Below, piece by piece: positions 1 through 11,939 of a stretch of DNA of 64,000 bases. The notes beneath the pieces are model-generated. The model had not been told where the DNA came from, searched no databases, and was given only the letters and a program-made list of their open reading frames with translations. Each line of letters opens with the position of its first letter. The first letter of the stretch is position 1. Location of the stretch: positions 1,844,001 through 1,908,000 of the forward strand of contig NC_132976.1 of NCBI RefSeq assembly GCF_047496725.1. The letters are read 5' to 3'. Origin of the DNA: Anoplolepis gracilipes (taxonomy: Eukaryota; Arthropoda; Insecta; Hymenoptera; Formicidae). The translations under genes were made by a program, and so were the position numbers.

Positions 1-1202
1 TTTGATAATCGTTGTACTCCCCTACAATTTAGAACTGCACGCATTTCCGTGAATTTGCGGAATATATTTTACCTGAAGGTATTCTTAACAATTTCACTTT
101 TTTGCATAAAGCGAAATTCATGAAGAAATTAAACAAGTTACGAGGGAGATAATGATGTTTCTGCGTCTGTGGAATCGGGCCCTGAGAGGACGCGTGGATT
201 TATTTATAGAACCTCTAGCTCTCTTATGTCAAAGGAATATTGTTGAATATATCATTGTAAGTGCGAATGTGTGCTGAAGAACTCGAATCTGTGAAATCGA
301 GATTATTTTCTCAAAAAGTGCATAACCGAGTATACAATTTACATTTTCGTAGCGCACACTTCATAAGACAACATGTATGTCAACTCACCCCTTAGCGCGT
401 ACAGATATAAATCTTGAATGTCTCTCTGCTACTCATGACCGATAGACTCGAAGAATGTGCGTTTCCGTGTGTCATTTCATCTCTCGTATATTCGTAAAAG
501 ATCCTGTCGTTTGTACGATTGTAGTTTGACGATGTTATAGCGGCTACTATTTTGTATTCGAGTACTCTTGATCCTTAACGGTCCATTTAACACACGATGC
601 ACTTTCGATTTATGCATCCGAAACGGATGTAATGCCTGACTTTTGAGCGAAATAAAGCAAAGAGGCGTCGAAGGAAAGTGTAAATAGTATATACGCGCGA
701 CATACAAAAGGACCTAATATCTTGCTACTTTGAATACGCAGAAAATGCAAAGGGTTTCGTATATAAAAATAACGCAGAGAGAGACCGTTAAGGGTTAAAC
801 ATTTTGTAAAGCGACTATTTATGTACAATATGGCTCACTAAAAAAAAAAAAAAATCCCCAAAGGCGAAGTTTTTCATCGTGTCTCCGATCGCGTCGCTCA
901 TGACATTATTATAGCGAATATTAGCGAATATATTCATACATACACACACTGCGATTCTGTAATGTACAAGAAGCAATAGAAAAAGTGCCAAAAGTTTCGT
1001 TTTGTCCGTTTTATCTTCGTAACATTGGGTAAATTCGTCGAGCGTGTTGTTAGAGGAGCCGCGACTGTGTGTTCCTGTGTTTTAATTAATTAAAAAAAAA
1101 AAAGAGAAGAACAAGAAGAGGCGCGCGAGAGAGATGACCGATATTGGAATTCGCGGTTGGCTGGAAAAGTGGCACATACGTAGACAGACCACGAAGTTGC
1201 AT

Positions 1203-1204
<2 letters not shown>

Positions 1205-1237
<33 letters not shown>

Positions 1238-1238
1238 T
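1205..1238. repeat. (TA)n microsatellite
   Basis: Uninterrupted TA dinucleotide run in non-coding DNA. Similar TA runs lie at about 2012-2055, 3154-3203, 23950-23981, 31600-31620, 55030-55093, 55524-55587 and 57001-57064. All are outside coding exons. Confidence 0.9.
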
Positions 1239-2005
1239 AGAAGTTGTATCACGGAATATGATATTGCATGAATTTGCGGTCTTGAACTTTTCCCCCGCGA
1301 GAACGCGATATTAGCGCGTGGATATCTGAAAAGTCGGAAAAACTATTATATTTTCTACTCGATTAGAGAAGAGGAGGTTTACGAGTCGATAATGATGCGA
1401 AAAGGGAACACAACCGAGACATTTGCGATAATTTATCCGTAATCATTTTCATAAAGTCACTTCGCTTATCGGGTAATATTTTTATATCAACTCTTTAATG
1501 CGCGGACATTTTTAATTTAATTTAAAGAAAATTCTCCCAACATTTCTTTCTAGTACCTCAAAGTCATTCTTACATTTTCAATCTTTTTGTAGGGTGAGTT
1601 TTAAAATTGATTCTTGTAACTATATACGAAGGCAGTTGTGTGTGAAAAGGATTAAATTTAAATAGAAAAATAAAATAAAAAACTTTTAAAGTTGAAATCC
1701 TTCGAAAACGTATTAAAGAGTTAAAAATATTTCCTTTCACATCCGATGCATCTTCTTACATTTTTAAAATGATTTTATTCACTCTTCACCTCACGTTTGC
1801 GAGGAGCGGAACATAATTGGGATTTGATGTAAGATTTTTATCTTTAGACTGATTAGCGAGCGCGATAATTGCGAAATATGTATAAATGCGTGTGGAGAGT
1901 ATTATTCTACAATATTACATAAAAACATAATAGGGGTATGAAAATAAAACCTGTCAATCTGTGTGCGAGTGTGTGTACGACGAATAATGTAACCGTAGTA
2001 TTAAG

Positions 2006-2011
<6 letters not shown>

Positions 2012-2055
<44 letters not shown>
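2012..2055. repeat. (TA)n microsatellite
   Basis: TA dinucleotide run of roughly 44 bases in non-coding DNA. It produces a spurious I/Y-rich open frame on the plus strand. Confidence 0.9.
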
Positions 2056-2058
<3 letters not shown>

Positions 2059-3153
2059 ATTCTAGGAGGACCGGCACACATTTCTGTACCTATATCACAG
2101 CAGCCTTTCTAGATAAGGAACACTCTACCCATGGCGATTTTTCGAGATTACTGCTGACTAATCGAGAAGACAGAGACGTGATAGATGCAAGGCCGAAGGA
2201 ATGTAAAAGCGGGATTATCGATTTGATATTCATCGATCGGTTAAAATGGCCGTCACACGGTTTTTCTAGCGTTAAAGGATTTTTATCACCGAATGTATAA
2301 TCTTCTACAAGTATAGTACGATTATATATACCGGTCAAAAATATCTTGATCGATACATTACTTACATACCAAAGAGAATAACAGAGTGACGGGATGAATA
2401 GAGAAGCTGAATCGAAGAGAAAGAGAGCGAGAGAGAGATTTATGTTGAAAAATTCCCCAAATTTATAGCTTGCGTTTTGTCCCGCGAAACGACAATTTTT
2501 TTTTTTAAAGCACATCCTACTCGTGCTGGTGAAAAATAGCAAGATGTAACGTAACGCAAAGTATGGCGAAAATATATACATATATGGTAAATGTTTACAA
2601 GCGAAGCATACAGGGCATCAATCGTGGGCGAGCTTTAATTGAGAAGCGGTGATTTTGGTATATAACAAAGTGTACCTCCGATGCGAAATACTTGATCATT
2701 TATAATCGTGTAAAGGATTCGTAATAACGAAGTGGATGCGAAATATAAGCGTCCGATCGTACCGTCTCAAGCTGTTTAGTCTTCTGTGCACCTATTTGTA
2801 ATCTACGGAGGTAATCACACGGACGCGCGCGAAGCCACGAATATTAATGGGCGCGAATACTTAGAAAAAAAAAAAAATAATACTATAGACGGCAGAGTAT
2901 CTTAGCTGGTGTATCACGCGCTATGAAGAGAAAAAAAAAAAAAAAAAAATAACACGTAACAACAGTAGGGAGTTGTAGACACGTCGGTGCACGAATATAA
3001 ATGACTTTCGCGCATTTAAATTCAGGCACTCTCAGTCTATGGCAGCCAGTAAAATACGCAAGGAAAAAATTTTACATGTATATTATATAACTCAGATGAT
3101 TATTAAATAAAGTACTTATATATAAGAAAATGTATATATAAATAAAACTGCAG

Positions 3154-3203
<50 letters not shown>
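3154..3203. repeat. (TA)n microsatellite
   Basis: TA dinucleotide run of about 50 bases, continuing into a TATG/TATC-interrupted tail, in non-coding DNA. Confidence 0.9.
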
Positions 3204-3209
<6 letters not shown>

Positions 3210-3789
3210 GTATATCTATATACATATAGTCATTGAGCTATTCGCGTTATTCTTATCCTTTTATCGTAGATGAGTGTGGATAAACTATTACTTCAACGGC
3301 ATTAAAGTGAAGTTTATACTTACTTGACATTAATCGAAGATTTGAATTATTTATTTACTCCTCTCTCCGAGTAGCTTGCAAATTTCTCATTCATCAGTAA
3401 TAAGAACTGTTTGAATAAAAGAGGACAATAGTCTTGAATGCCTCGTATAAAATATAACGTCGATTTTAAGCAGCCTCGCGACATCTAGCGTAATCAAGTG
3501 TAACTAAAAAAGCAACCGATAGTCGATTGCTCAACAAGTAAACAATACATGTCGATAACGTCGTCAGTGACTATATCGACCGACGCGGCTGGCCCGATAG
3601 ATATTTTCGAAATTTATCCACACGGTTCTAAAGGAATCGTTGACCCAAACAGTCGGTAGATGTGGCCTCGAGCGGGTCGTACGACCGGTGCCACCGCCCT
3701 TCGTACATCAGTACATCACATCGCGCCCTCGATCCTCGATAGACCGGCCCTACGTCGCGGCGCGACTGGGCGCGATCGCGACCACACGC

Positions 3790-3824
3790 GGAACGGAACG
3801 GAACGTGACGTGACGTGACGTGAC
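3790..3824. promoter_or_regulatory. Tandem (GGAAC)3(GTGAC)4 block with CRE-like TGACGT sites
   Basis: Three GGAAC units are followed directly by four GTGAC units, which creates three overlapping TGACGT hexamers (ATF/CREB half-site type). The block sits at the upstream edge of the CpG-rich region before Cdep. The repeat is directly visible; a regulatory role is inference from position and motif. Confidence 0.4.
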
Positions 3825-5702
3825 AACGGCGTAAGAAGCGTCCGCTTGTAATTGAGCACCACTGGCGCTGGTATATATCCTCTGTATCAATTCGCGCTCT
3901 GGTCGTCGAAGTCGGAGAGGACAACCGTCGCTTGTCCGTCGCGGCCGTGCCGAGCAGAGACGCACGCGTGTGTGTGTATATGCGTGTTGTGTTGCGCGCG
4001 TATGTGTGCGTGCGTGTGTGCGTAAGTGATGGCTCCGATTCGGGGCTCTCGTATGCGCTCGATGGTCGAGCATCGTCGCGCACACGTCGCCGCACCTACC
4101 ACGACGGGCGGCGCCGCGAAGAGATCGGCGAGCACCGCCACCCATTATTAAACGCGCGGACGCTCGTCGTTCCTCGACGTCTCGACGTGAGTCACGAGTG
4201 TGAGAAAACGAAGGCGGGCCACCGGTGGACCGCGCAAACAGCGGGTGCGGCGCGGTGTTCATAAGTGTGTGATCAATGAACTCTGCTTGAGTGTCGCGTG
4301 TCGTGGAGAGACGGCGGGGCACGCAACGATGGCCCGGCGAACGTACGTACGAACGATAATAAATCCTCGCTACTTTCTCTCTCTCTTTCTCTCTCCCCCC
4401 CCCCCTCCCCCCTCTTTCTCTCTCGCTATCCGTCGGATTTATATTCTTGCGACAGTCTTCGGGCGAGTTTTTTCGCGAAATCAAAGGACGCATATTTTTT
4501 TCTCTTCTCGCGCGACGAAGACGACGAGTGCCACCCATCGACTTCCATTTTCGGTACGTCGCCAGAGAAACTCGTAATTATGTACGACGACGACGACGAC
4601 GACCACGCACTTATGGACATACGTGCGCGGGCGGCGGAGTAACGAGCGCGTGCACGCGTTAAACGCATCCTTCTCTCCCCGCTCCTCCTCCACCTCCTCC
4701 CTTCCCATGCCTTCTTCTCCGCTCTTGGCGATCTTACGTCAGTTGGATCAGCAGCGTTTTTCAACCCTTTTGTTCGGAGCCAATCGGTTAGCCCGCTTCG
4801 TTTAACGCTCCTCGCTCTCCCCGCGCGTCCTCCTACTTCGCATCCGCAAGACTCGTTCGTTGTCTCTCTCTCTCTCTCTCTCTCTCTTTCCTCTCGGTCG
4901 GACGATCAGGATTAATCGCGGCGGGACGCGCGCGAGCGGGCAGTCGACGCGACGCGACGCGGCGCGTCCTCGTGCAATTTCTCGCGGGCGCGAAACGCGC
5001 AAAACTCGAGCCGGAAGTCGACCAGGAGTCAGTCTTCCCGCGCGACAATTTTTTCTAATATCGTTAAAACGCATCCGCTTCCTCGAACGGACTCCTCCGC
5101 GTATTCGCGTTAGGCATCTCGTAAGAATGAATCGTGCTTTCGAAGGGACGTGACACAGTGACAGCGGAAAATTTATAGTGATATAAAACTCACATTCTCC
5201 TCCGCAAGATTCGGAATAAAACTGTTGAAATTGGATTTTTCTTTTTCGTTTGTTTTCTCTCTTTTATATAATTGTAAGAATGATTGCACGTACAAGTTGT
5301 AAGATAGATAAGTAGGACAGTATCTCTAATCCAAACATACATAGAGATAAGAGCGTGCGAGGATGTGAGTTTTGTTTTTATAGCTTCTCTTCGTTTCTAA
5401 TTGCTAAAAATATATCTTTCATTTGAATGTTTGATCAAGCTTATACATATATATTTACCAGACCGTATAATATTCTATCACATACATATTGTCAATATAA
5501 TTCATTCAATTATTTTAATATTATAATATTATAATAATTTAATAATACATTATTTGGCAAGTTTTCTGATATAAAAAAAATTAATTTATTTTTGAGAATT
5601 AATTTTAATCTAAAGATTTATTTTGTCTTCCTTTTTGATTCAACCTTCATTATATGATATATTAATATAATAATCTCTTATCCCATTATTCTTTTATTAC
5701 AG
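3825..5702 (+). promoter_or_regulatory. Cdep: CpG-rich promoter and 5' leader region of Cdep
   Basis: Base composition changes sharply to GC- and CpG-rich from about 3650 to 5150. Dense CT/GAGA tracts (4375-4427 and 4862-4889) are typical of insect GAGA-type promoters. Several overlapping open frames on both strands are Arg- or Asp-rich products of this composition, not genes. A good donor (CTC|GTAAGAAT near 5117) and an acceptor (ATTACAG ending at 5702) suggest a non-coding first exon spliced to the exon holding the start codon. The exact transcription start cannot be read from sequence. Confidence 0.5.
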
Positions 5703-5794
5703 ATGATGACATAATACAGATTTATTGATTGTACTCTTTGAAAGAGAAAGCACGTATTAAACAATTGCTTCTTAAACAAAGTAAATGATTCAAG

Positions 5795-8700
5795 ATGAAT
5801 GATATAGACAGTTTTGGCATGAAAGGAGGCTTAAAGATGCCTCACAGTCATTCGACGCCAGCTGGTGTGGATGGAGGTAGTAGAACACCTCCTGCAACAC
5901 CGAGGAAGGCTGGAAAAATGCTCGCAGTTCGTGTACAGATGTTGGATGACTCCATTACAATGTTTCAAGTGCAGGTAATTGAATATTTATTTTATTCCTA
6001 AATAATTCCCTTATATATTGCACATATATTTCAATCGCTTGCGACAATACATGTACTAACAATAAGATATATGAAGAAAATATAGCAGAGCATACATATG
6101 TAATTGAGCCCGAGATAATCATCAAGGATTAATAAAATTCTTTTGTTAAAATTTAATAAGCTCCTTTATTAAATTTAATAAATTTACATCCTTATAATAT
6201 ATTGTCTATAAAAAAAATACAAGTTTTACTAAGGTTCTCTTAATGAAACTCATGATATATATATATATGAATTAAGAATATTTTGCCATCTTCCTTTATG
6301 TAGTTTAATTACTTTCTCCCTTTAAAGCCTTCATATGCATTATTTATAAAATGTGATTTTATAAAATATATATAAAATGTGTGAGCTATATGTAAAAATG
6401 TTTATTGTTTATACTATTTATAAACACAACTTCTCTTATGCTCTATAAAGAATGGTTATGGAATAATACATACTAAAATGACATTAAATGATGCTTGAAT
6501 ATCTTATTGTACCTTTACAATTTCAATGTATATAGCAATTGAATGTATGTATTGTTGCATTTATAAGCTATTACATATCTGTGTTGTGCATCTCTGCACA
6601 TATACACTTTCTTTATATATTAAAATATTTTTCATAAAAGATTAATCTTTTAATTTTAAATAATCTAATTTAAGCTCATATATCTTCCTTTTCTTTGATA
6701 TAATTTTTATAAAATACATGTACATATTATTTTTTAATACACACACACACACATATATATATTATTTAACATATTAATTATTATACTTATATGAACCTTG
6801 TTGCTTGTAATTTGTCATTCTCATTTTTTTTTTTTTTTTATGTAATTAAAAAGTTTATGTACATTAATATGTCCATTAGCTTATATTTGCTGCGTAGGCA
6901 TATATTAAACTATTTACTTCGTGCATCCAGGTCAAGAGTCATTGATTACAAAGCCTCTTGGAATCCTCTTTGTGAGCCTATTTAATTTAGAATTTCGATA
7001 CATGAAAAATTTTTACTTTTACATTATTTTGAATTTTACATTATTTTGAATACTTTTACATTTCTTTTAAATTTATAATTTTAGTAATACTGAGTTCTGC
7101 AATTTTATTTACATGCTAAAATATTAATAAGCTGAATTTTACTTTTTCAAAAACTTTTAACAACCTTATATAGTCATTTAGATTATTTAAAAATTTATTA
7201 ACTTGTAATATATGTGTTTTTATATTGGCAAGATGCTTATATACTGTGTACGCTGTATAGTGTATGCATATACTTCCAGAAGAATGAGCTACTGGAGCAT
7301 ATAATGTATCAAATAGGGGATTCTTGTGTGCAATATGTGTGTAAACTCATTTATTGATTATTTATTTACAATGCTTGCAACATGTTGCTTATTTCTTTGG
7401 AGATTAATTTTATTCCTCAGCATCTTAGCTTCTTGCAATGAAGTTGATAAGATTATTCAGTCTATATTTACAGCATTTAATTATATAATCTTATTTCATA
7501 TTATTTTCATAACATATATATTATTAAATATACTAGTAACATATATATTATTAAATATAATAGGTTTTATATAATTACATAGCGGAAATATATCTCTTAC
7601 ATGTCAAAATAATCATGTTATTTATAAAAATTAAGGCTATTAATAATATTTAAGAATTTTATCATTTAACTAGTTTATTGTAGTATTAAAGTTTACTTGT
7701 ATAATTTCTTACATTATATAAATTTTATTATTTGAAATTTTCAGGCCAAAGCACTAGGTAGAGTGTTGTTTGATCAAGTTTGTAAGCAATTACACCTTTT
7801 AGAAGCAGATTATTTTGGTCTCGAGTATCAAGAACCAAATTTAACAAAAGTAAGATATGTTTAATTTTTTGTTTAATCTTGTGCTTTTCCTCACCGAGCA
7901 GTGAAATTAAAGATTGTGATATTTACAGTATTGGTTAGATTTGGAGAAACCAGTATGCAGACAAGTTGGCTTATCTCTAATTGATCCTCTATTGAGGTTC
8001 TGTGTTAAATTTTATACGCCAGATCCTGCACAACTCGAGGAAGAGTTTACAAGATATTTATTCTGTCTACAAATCAAACGGGATTTATCTCTAGGTTTAC
8101 TGCAATGTAATGACAACACAGCAGCATTGATGGCCAGTTACATAGTTCAGGGTAATGCATCATTGTTATTTCTTCCGTTGTTAAAATTCTTATAATCTTA
8201 GTTTAATTGTTTTTTGAAATGTAAAGATTTTCGTAATCTACTTTTTTGTGCACAATCGTTATTTTCCTTGCAGCTGAATGTGGAGACTATGTGATAGAAG
8301 ATTACCCAGATCATACATATTTATCAACATATAAATTTGTGCCTCATCAAGATCAAGAGTTGGAACGACGTATTATGGAGAATCACAAGAAACATGCGTA
8401 AGAAACGTATATTTTATGAATGTAACATGTAATATTCCACTAATATTGAGTTTAAATATTCATGATTTTAATGTTAACAGAGGTCAGTCTCCTGCAGAAG
8501 CAGATCTCAATCTTTTAGAGACAGCTCGACGTTGCGAACTGTATGGAATGAAAATGCATCCAGCTAAGGTGAGTTTAATGATAAAAACTAAAAAAATGTG
8601 TACATTTCATATATATTTTATATCATATACATATTGTATGTATATATAAAGTATATTTATTTTTATACATTTTTGTTCTTTACTAGGATCATGAAAACGT

Positions 8701-11312
8701 TCCACTAAATCTTGCAGTGGCACATATGGGTATTGTAGTTTTTCAAAATTATACTAAGATAAATACATTTAGTTGGGCCAAAATCAGAAAAATCAGTTTC
8801 AAACGAAAACGCTTTCTAATCAAATTGCATCCCGAGGGTTATGTAAGTACTTGGAAATCTTTAATATTTAAACATAATTTTTTCTTCAAATTAATATGAA
8901 TTTGAGTATGATATGTATATATTGTGAGACAATTATTTTACCTGCTTTATAGGGTTATTATAAGGATACAGTCGAGTTTTTCTTTGAGGGACGTAATGAA
9001 TGTAAAAACTTTTGGAAAAAATGTGTAGAAAACCATGGTTTTTTCCGTTGCTCTGTAGTTAAGAGAGTCGTGAGGCAGAAAACCAGAGTGCTTAGCCGTG
9101 GATCATCATTCAGGTATATCAAATTACGATTCTTTCTTAACCTAAATCAAAAAGCGTGTGTTTATAAATCATTTTCATATATTTTTAAATATACAAGATG
9201 ACTTTTTAAAGATTCTTAAAATGTTATTGTACATGTATAAGAAAGATTCTAAAAAGATGTAAAATGTAAAAAATCTCTATTGTTTACGTTACAGGTATAG
9301 CGGCAAAACTCAGAAACAGATTGTCGAATTTGTTCGAGACAATTATGTGAAGAGGCAGACATTTCAAAGGTAAGTTGTTCCAATAAGAGATTGACAAAGC
9401 TGTATTGAACAATTAAAAGTCTTTGGAGACCCCCCCCCCCTCTCATGTAATATGTAGGTAGTGCATGTATATTGCGTACTGTTTCACCCCCTAATGTTGG
9501 TTTGTACCATTGAGGTCTTTAATTAATGAACGCATCAATTTTGTGTGGGTAAGATAGGAGGTGGCACGGTCTTGCTTTTGCCAGAATCGGTATTTATTAT
9601 ATATACATGTATTATCCACGAACGTCCACAATTTCCATAGCGGAAACTGTTTCCAAGTTTTTATATTTCCGTTTGTCAGTGTTGCCTGCTCGGACAGGGG
9701 TGGCGGGGAGTCAGGCTCACCATCAGGCACGATAAACCCGAATGATGAGTGTACCCTCTCTCAATAGCGTGATCACTAATTATTTATTGTTGTATCTGAT
9801 AATACACAGCAAAGTACCATACTTCACTATAATATCCTATATAACAGTTTTATCCATCAAGATATTTGTCCATAGCAGTAGACTGTTCTAAAATAGAAGT
9901 TTTTTAGCTTATTATTAATTATATTCTCGAAAAAAAGAAAATTATTCATTGTACATATATTGCCGGTAGATTTTCATTTGCTGTGCGATATCGATGCACG
10001 GTTGAGAAACGCCTACATACACATTATGGAAATATATTAATTGGCAAAATAAAGAATACAACATGAGTGATATTAAATTTAATTACAAAAATTAAAGTAG
10101 CCAGTATATTTTTACACTAACGATCTCCATCAGTTTTGCAGAAAAACCTCAATCTATGTTTATTGAGATGATATTTTTATATTTATGCCTAATCTTTGAA
10201 TTTTCACCCTCGGAAGTAATAATTGTGTGTAGGGTTTTTTTACAGGAGTACAAAATTTGACATGATTTCTTCCTACAAACAATAATAAATTATTGCAAAA
10301 ATTCAATGCACATTAATATTTAAAAATGATATTTATAAGTATATTTATTTAAAAAGTGCACTCTTGTTTGTATTTATTTACGCTTCTGGACACGCAAGAT
10401 ATTTTTCTTGTATATTTCACATAATTATATTGCACGTATGGTTCCATTTGTGAAAAAGCGCAAATATTTTAACACAAAGATTTTGGTATCGATTAACACC
10501 TCTAAGATGTATTTCATAAGGCATTTATGAAAATAATAAGACAGCCTTTTCTTTTACATAATTTTGTACTCCATTAAAAATAATGACCATTTTTTCACTA
10601 CTCCCAAATTTGTTCGACGGTAGTGCACAGTTCTCCTTTGCACTCATGATATATATCCCAATGATTTATTAGTAATAATATATAGTTTATTATATTTTTA
10701 CACATTTAAAATACACATTTAATTGTTGTATCTTGTTATATTTTTATAGTTGAAAATATATAGAAGATATTATATACATATATATATATATATATAACGA
10801 CTGAGAATCTAATGATATGTTCCATCAACAGCGATATAACTATATTGTATTAAAAAATCGGCTACTTAACGGCGATGTTGACCGTGTATCGTATCAGAAG
10901 TGTAATCTATTTTTATTTATCGCATCGCATATTTCAATACGTGGGTTAGCAAGAAGATCGATATCTTCCTCACAGTTTCTCACGTCATATACCGTCGCTT
11001 AGTCGACGGAAGCTATTATCTTTTTTTTTCTTTTCTACTGTTACTTTCCGATCTTGTTAAGAAAAACGAAAAAAAAAAAAAAGAGAAAGAAGGGATAAGT
11101 TAGTTCCGAACAGGCTTGGCATTTGATAGCCTAAGTCTGATGCTGAACTTGACTCTCTCTTGCTCGCAGGTCCAATTCGTTCCGGCAGACTAGTGGTGGT
11201 AGGGCATTGCAGGGCTCGGAGGGGGGAGGCTATCGTGGGGCCACTCCAAGCAGCTCCCTTATGGGCAGCTCCAGCATCTCTGCCCACCCCCTCCTGCCCC
11301 TCGGCGATCCTG
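5795..11312 (+). CDS. Cdep: Shared N-terminal FERM-FA exons of Cdep
   Basis: Nine exons code residues 1-418, common to every predicted Cdep isoform. The F1 lobe begins at KMLAVRVQML. F2 contains PLLRFCVKFYTPDPAQL and the QIKRDLSLGLL segment. F3 carries HMGIVVFQN and FSWAKIRKISFKRKRFLIK, typical of the PTB/PH-like FERM C lobe. The FERM-adjacent (FA) segment follows with SRGSSFRYSGKTQKQ. The ninth exon (11170-11312) is rich in Ser and Gly and ends one base into a codon (phase 1) at a GTATGT donor, the branch point for three alternative ends. This part binds membrane or receptor tails in relatives; that role is taken from the family. Confidence 0.93.
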
Positions 11313-11876
11313 GTATGTACCATGACCGACACCAACCTCCACAACAAACGCTTTATTTTTAATTTCTCCACCCTTTGGCTCTCTATTTCTGTCCACCTGT
11401 TTCTAGCCTCATTTCTTTTCACCGTATCATAACTGAAGTACTGTAATAGTAGAGTAGATTAGCGTATCTTAAATAGATTGTTTTTAAATGACCTTTGTGC
11501 GTAAGAAGTTTATGATGTTTGTAAAAATTATATGTCTATGTGAAGAAACAATTATAAAGGAATATAATCATATTTAGAGATTTGTGATTACAATTACATT
11601 TCGTTAATAATTGTACATTAAAATAATTTTTAAACTATGTGCGTCCAAAATATGAAATTAAATTGTTTATGACATTACAGTCAGTTTTATACAGAAAACT
11701 AAAAATATAATTCAATATCGATTAGTTTTGATATCACGAAGGGTGTTAAAGTAACATTAACAGCTTCTAATAAAAATATAAGAAACATGTCTGTGTAAAA
11801 TATATTATAAAAGATAGTAGCACTAGCATAATAATTATTATAGTGGAATAATTATAAAATATTAATCTATATTAAT

Positions 11877-11939
<63 letters not shown>

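Larger units (their letters stand above)
1..3780. other. Non-coding AT-rich stretch upstream of the Cdep promoter
   Basis: I see no exon-like coding sequence here on either strand. Open frames are short, low in complexity or run through TA repeats. The stretch holds several A-runs (near 840, 1091, 2864 and 2932) and three TA microsatellites. It could be the long 3' untranslated region of a plus-strand gene lying before the window: there is an AATAAA near 3106 and a TGTAAATA (Pumilio-type) motif near 680. That is only a guess. An 11-bp inverted repeat at 573-583 and 783-793 is described separately. Confidence 0.4.

Noticed and set aside
1938..2300. 120-codon plus-strand open frame
   Set aside because: About a fifth of it is the translation of a TA microsatellite (repeating Ile-Tyr).
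2090..2581. 163-codon minus-strand open frame
   Set aside because: No recognisable domain, composition like the surrounding AT-rich DNA, and no splice or promoter context.
3750..4538. 262-codon minus-strand open frame, Arg/Ser/His-rich
   Set aside because: It lies in CpG-rich promoter DNA where all frames stay open. No family resemblance, and several overlapping frames on both strands are equally long.
9491..9767. Opposed open frames of 79 and 68 codons in the intron after the FA exon
   Set aside because: Both strands are open over the same bases, without any motif or splice support.
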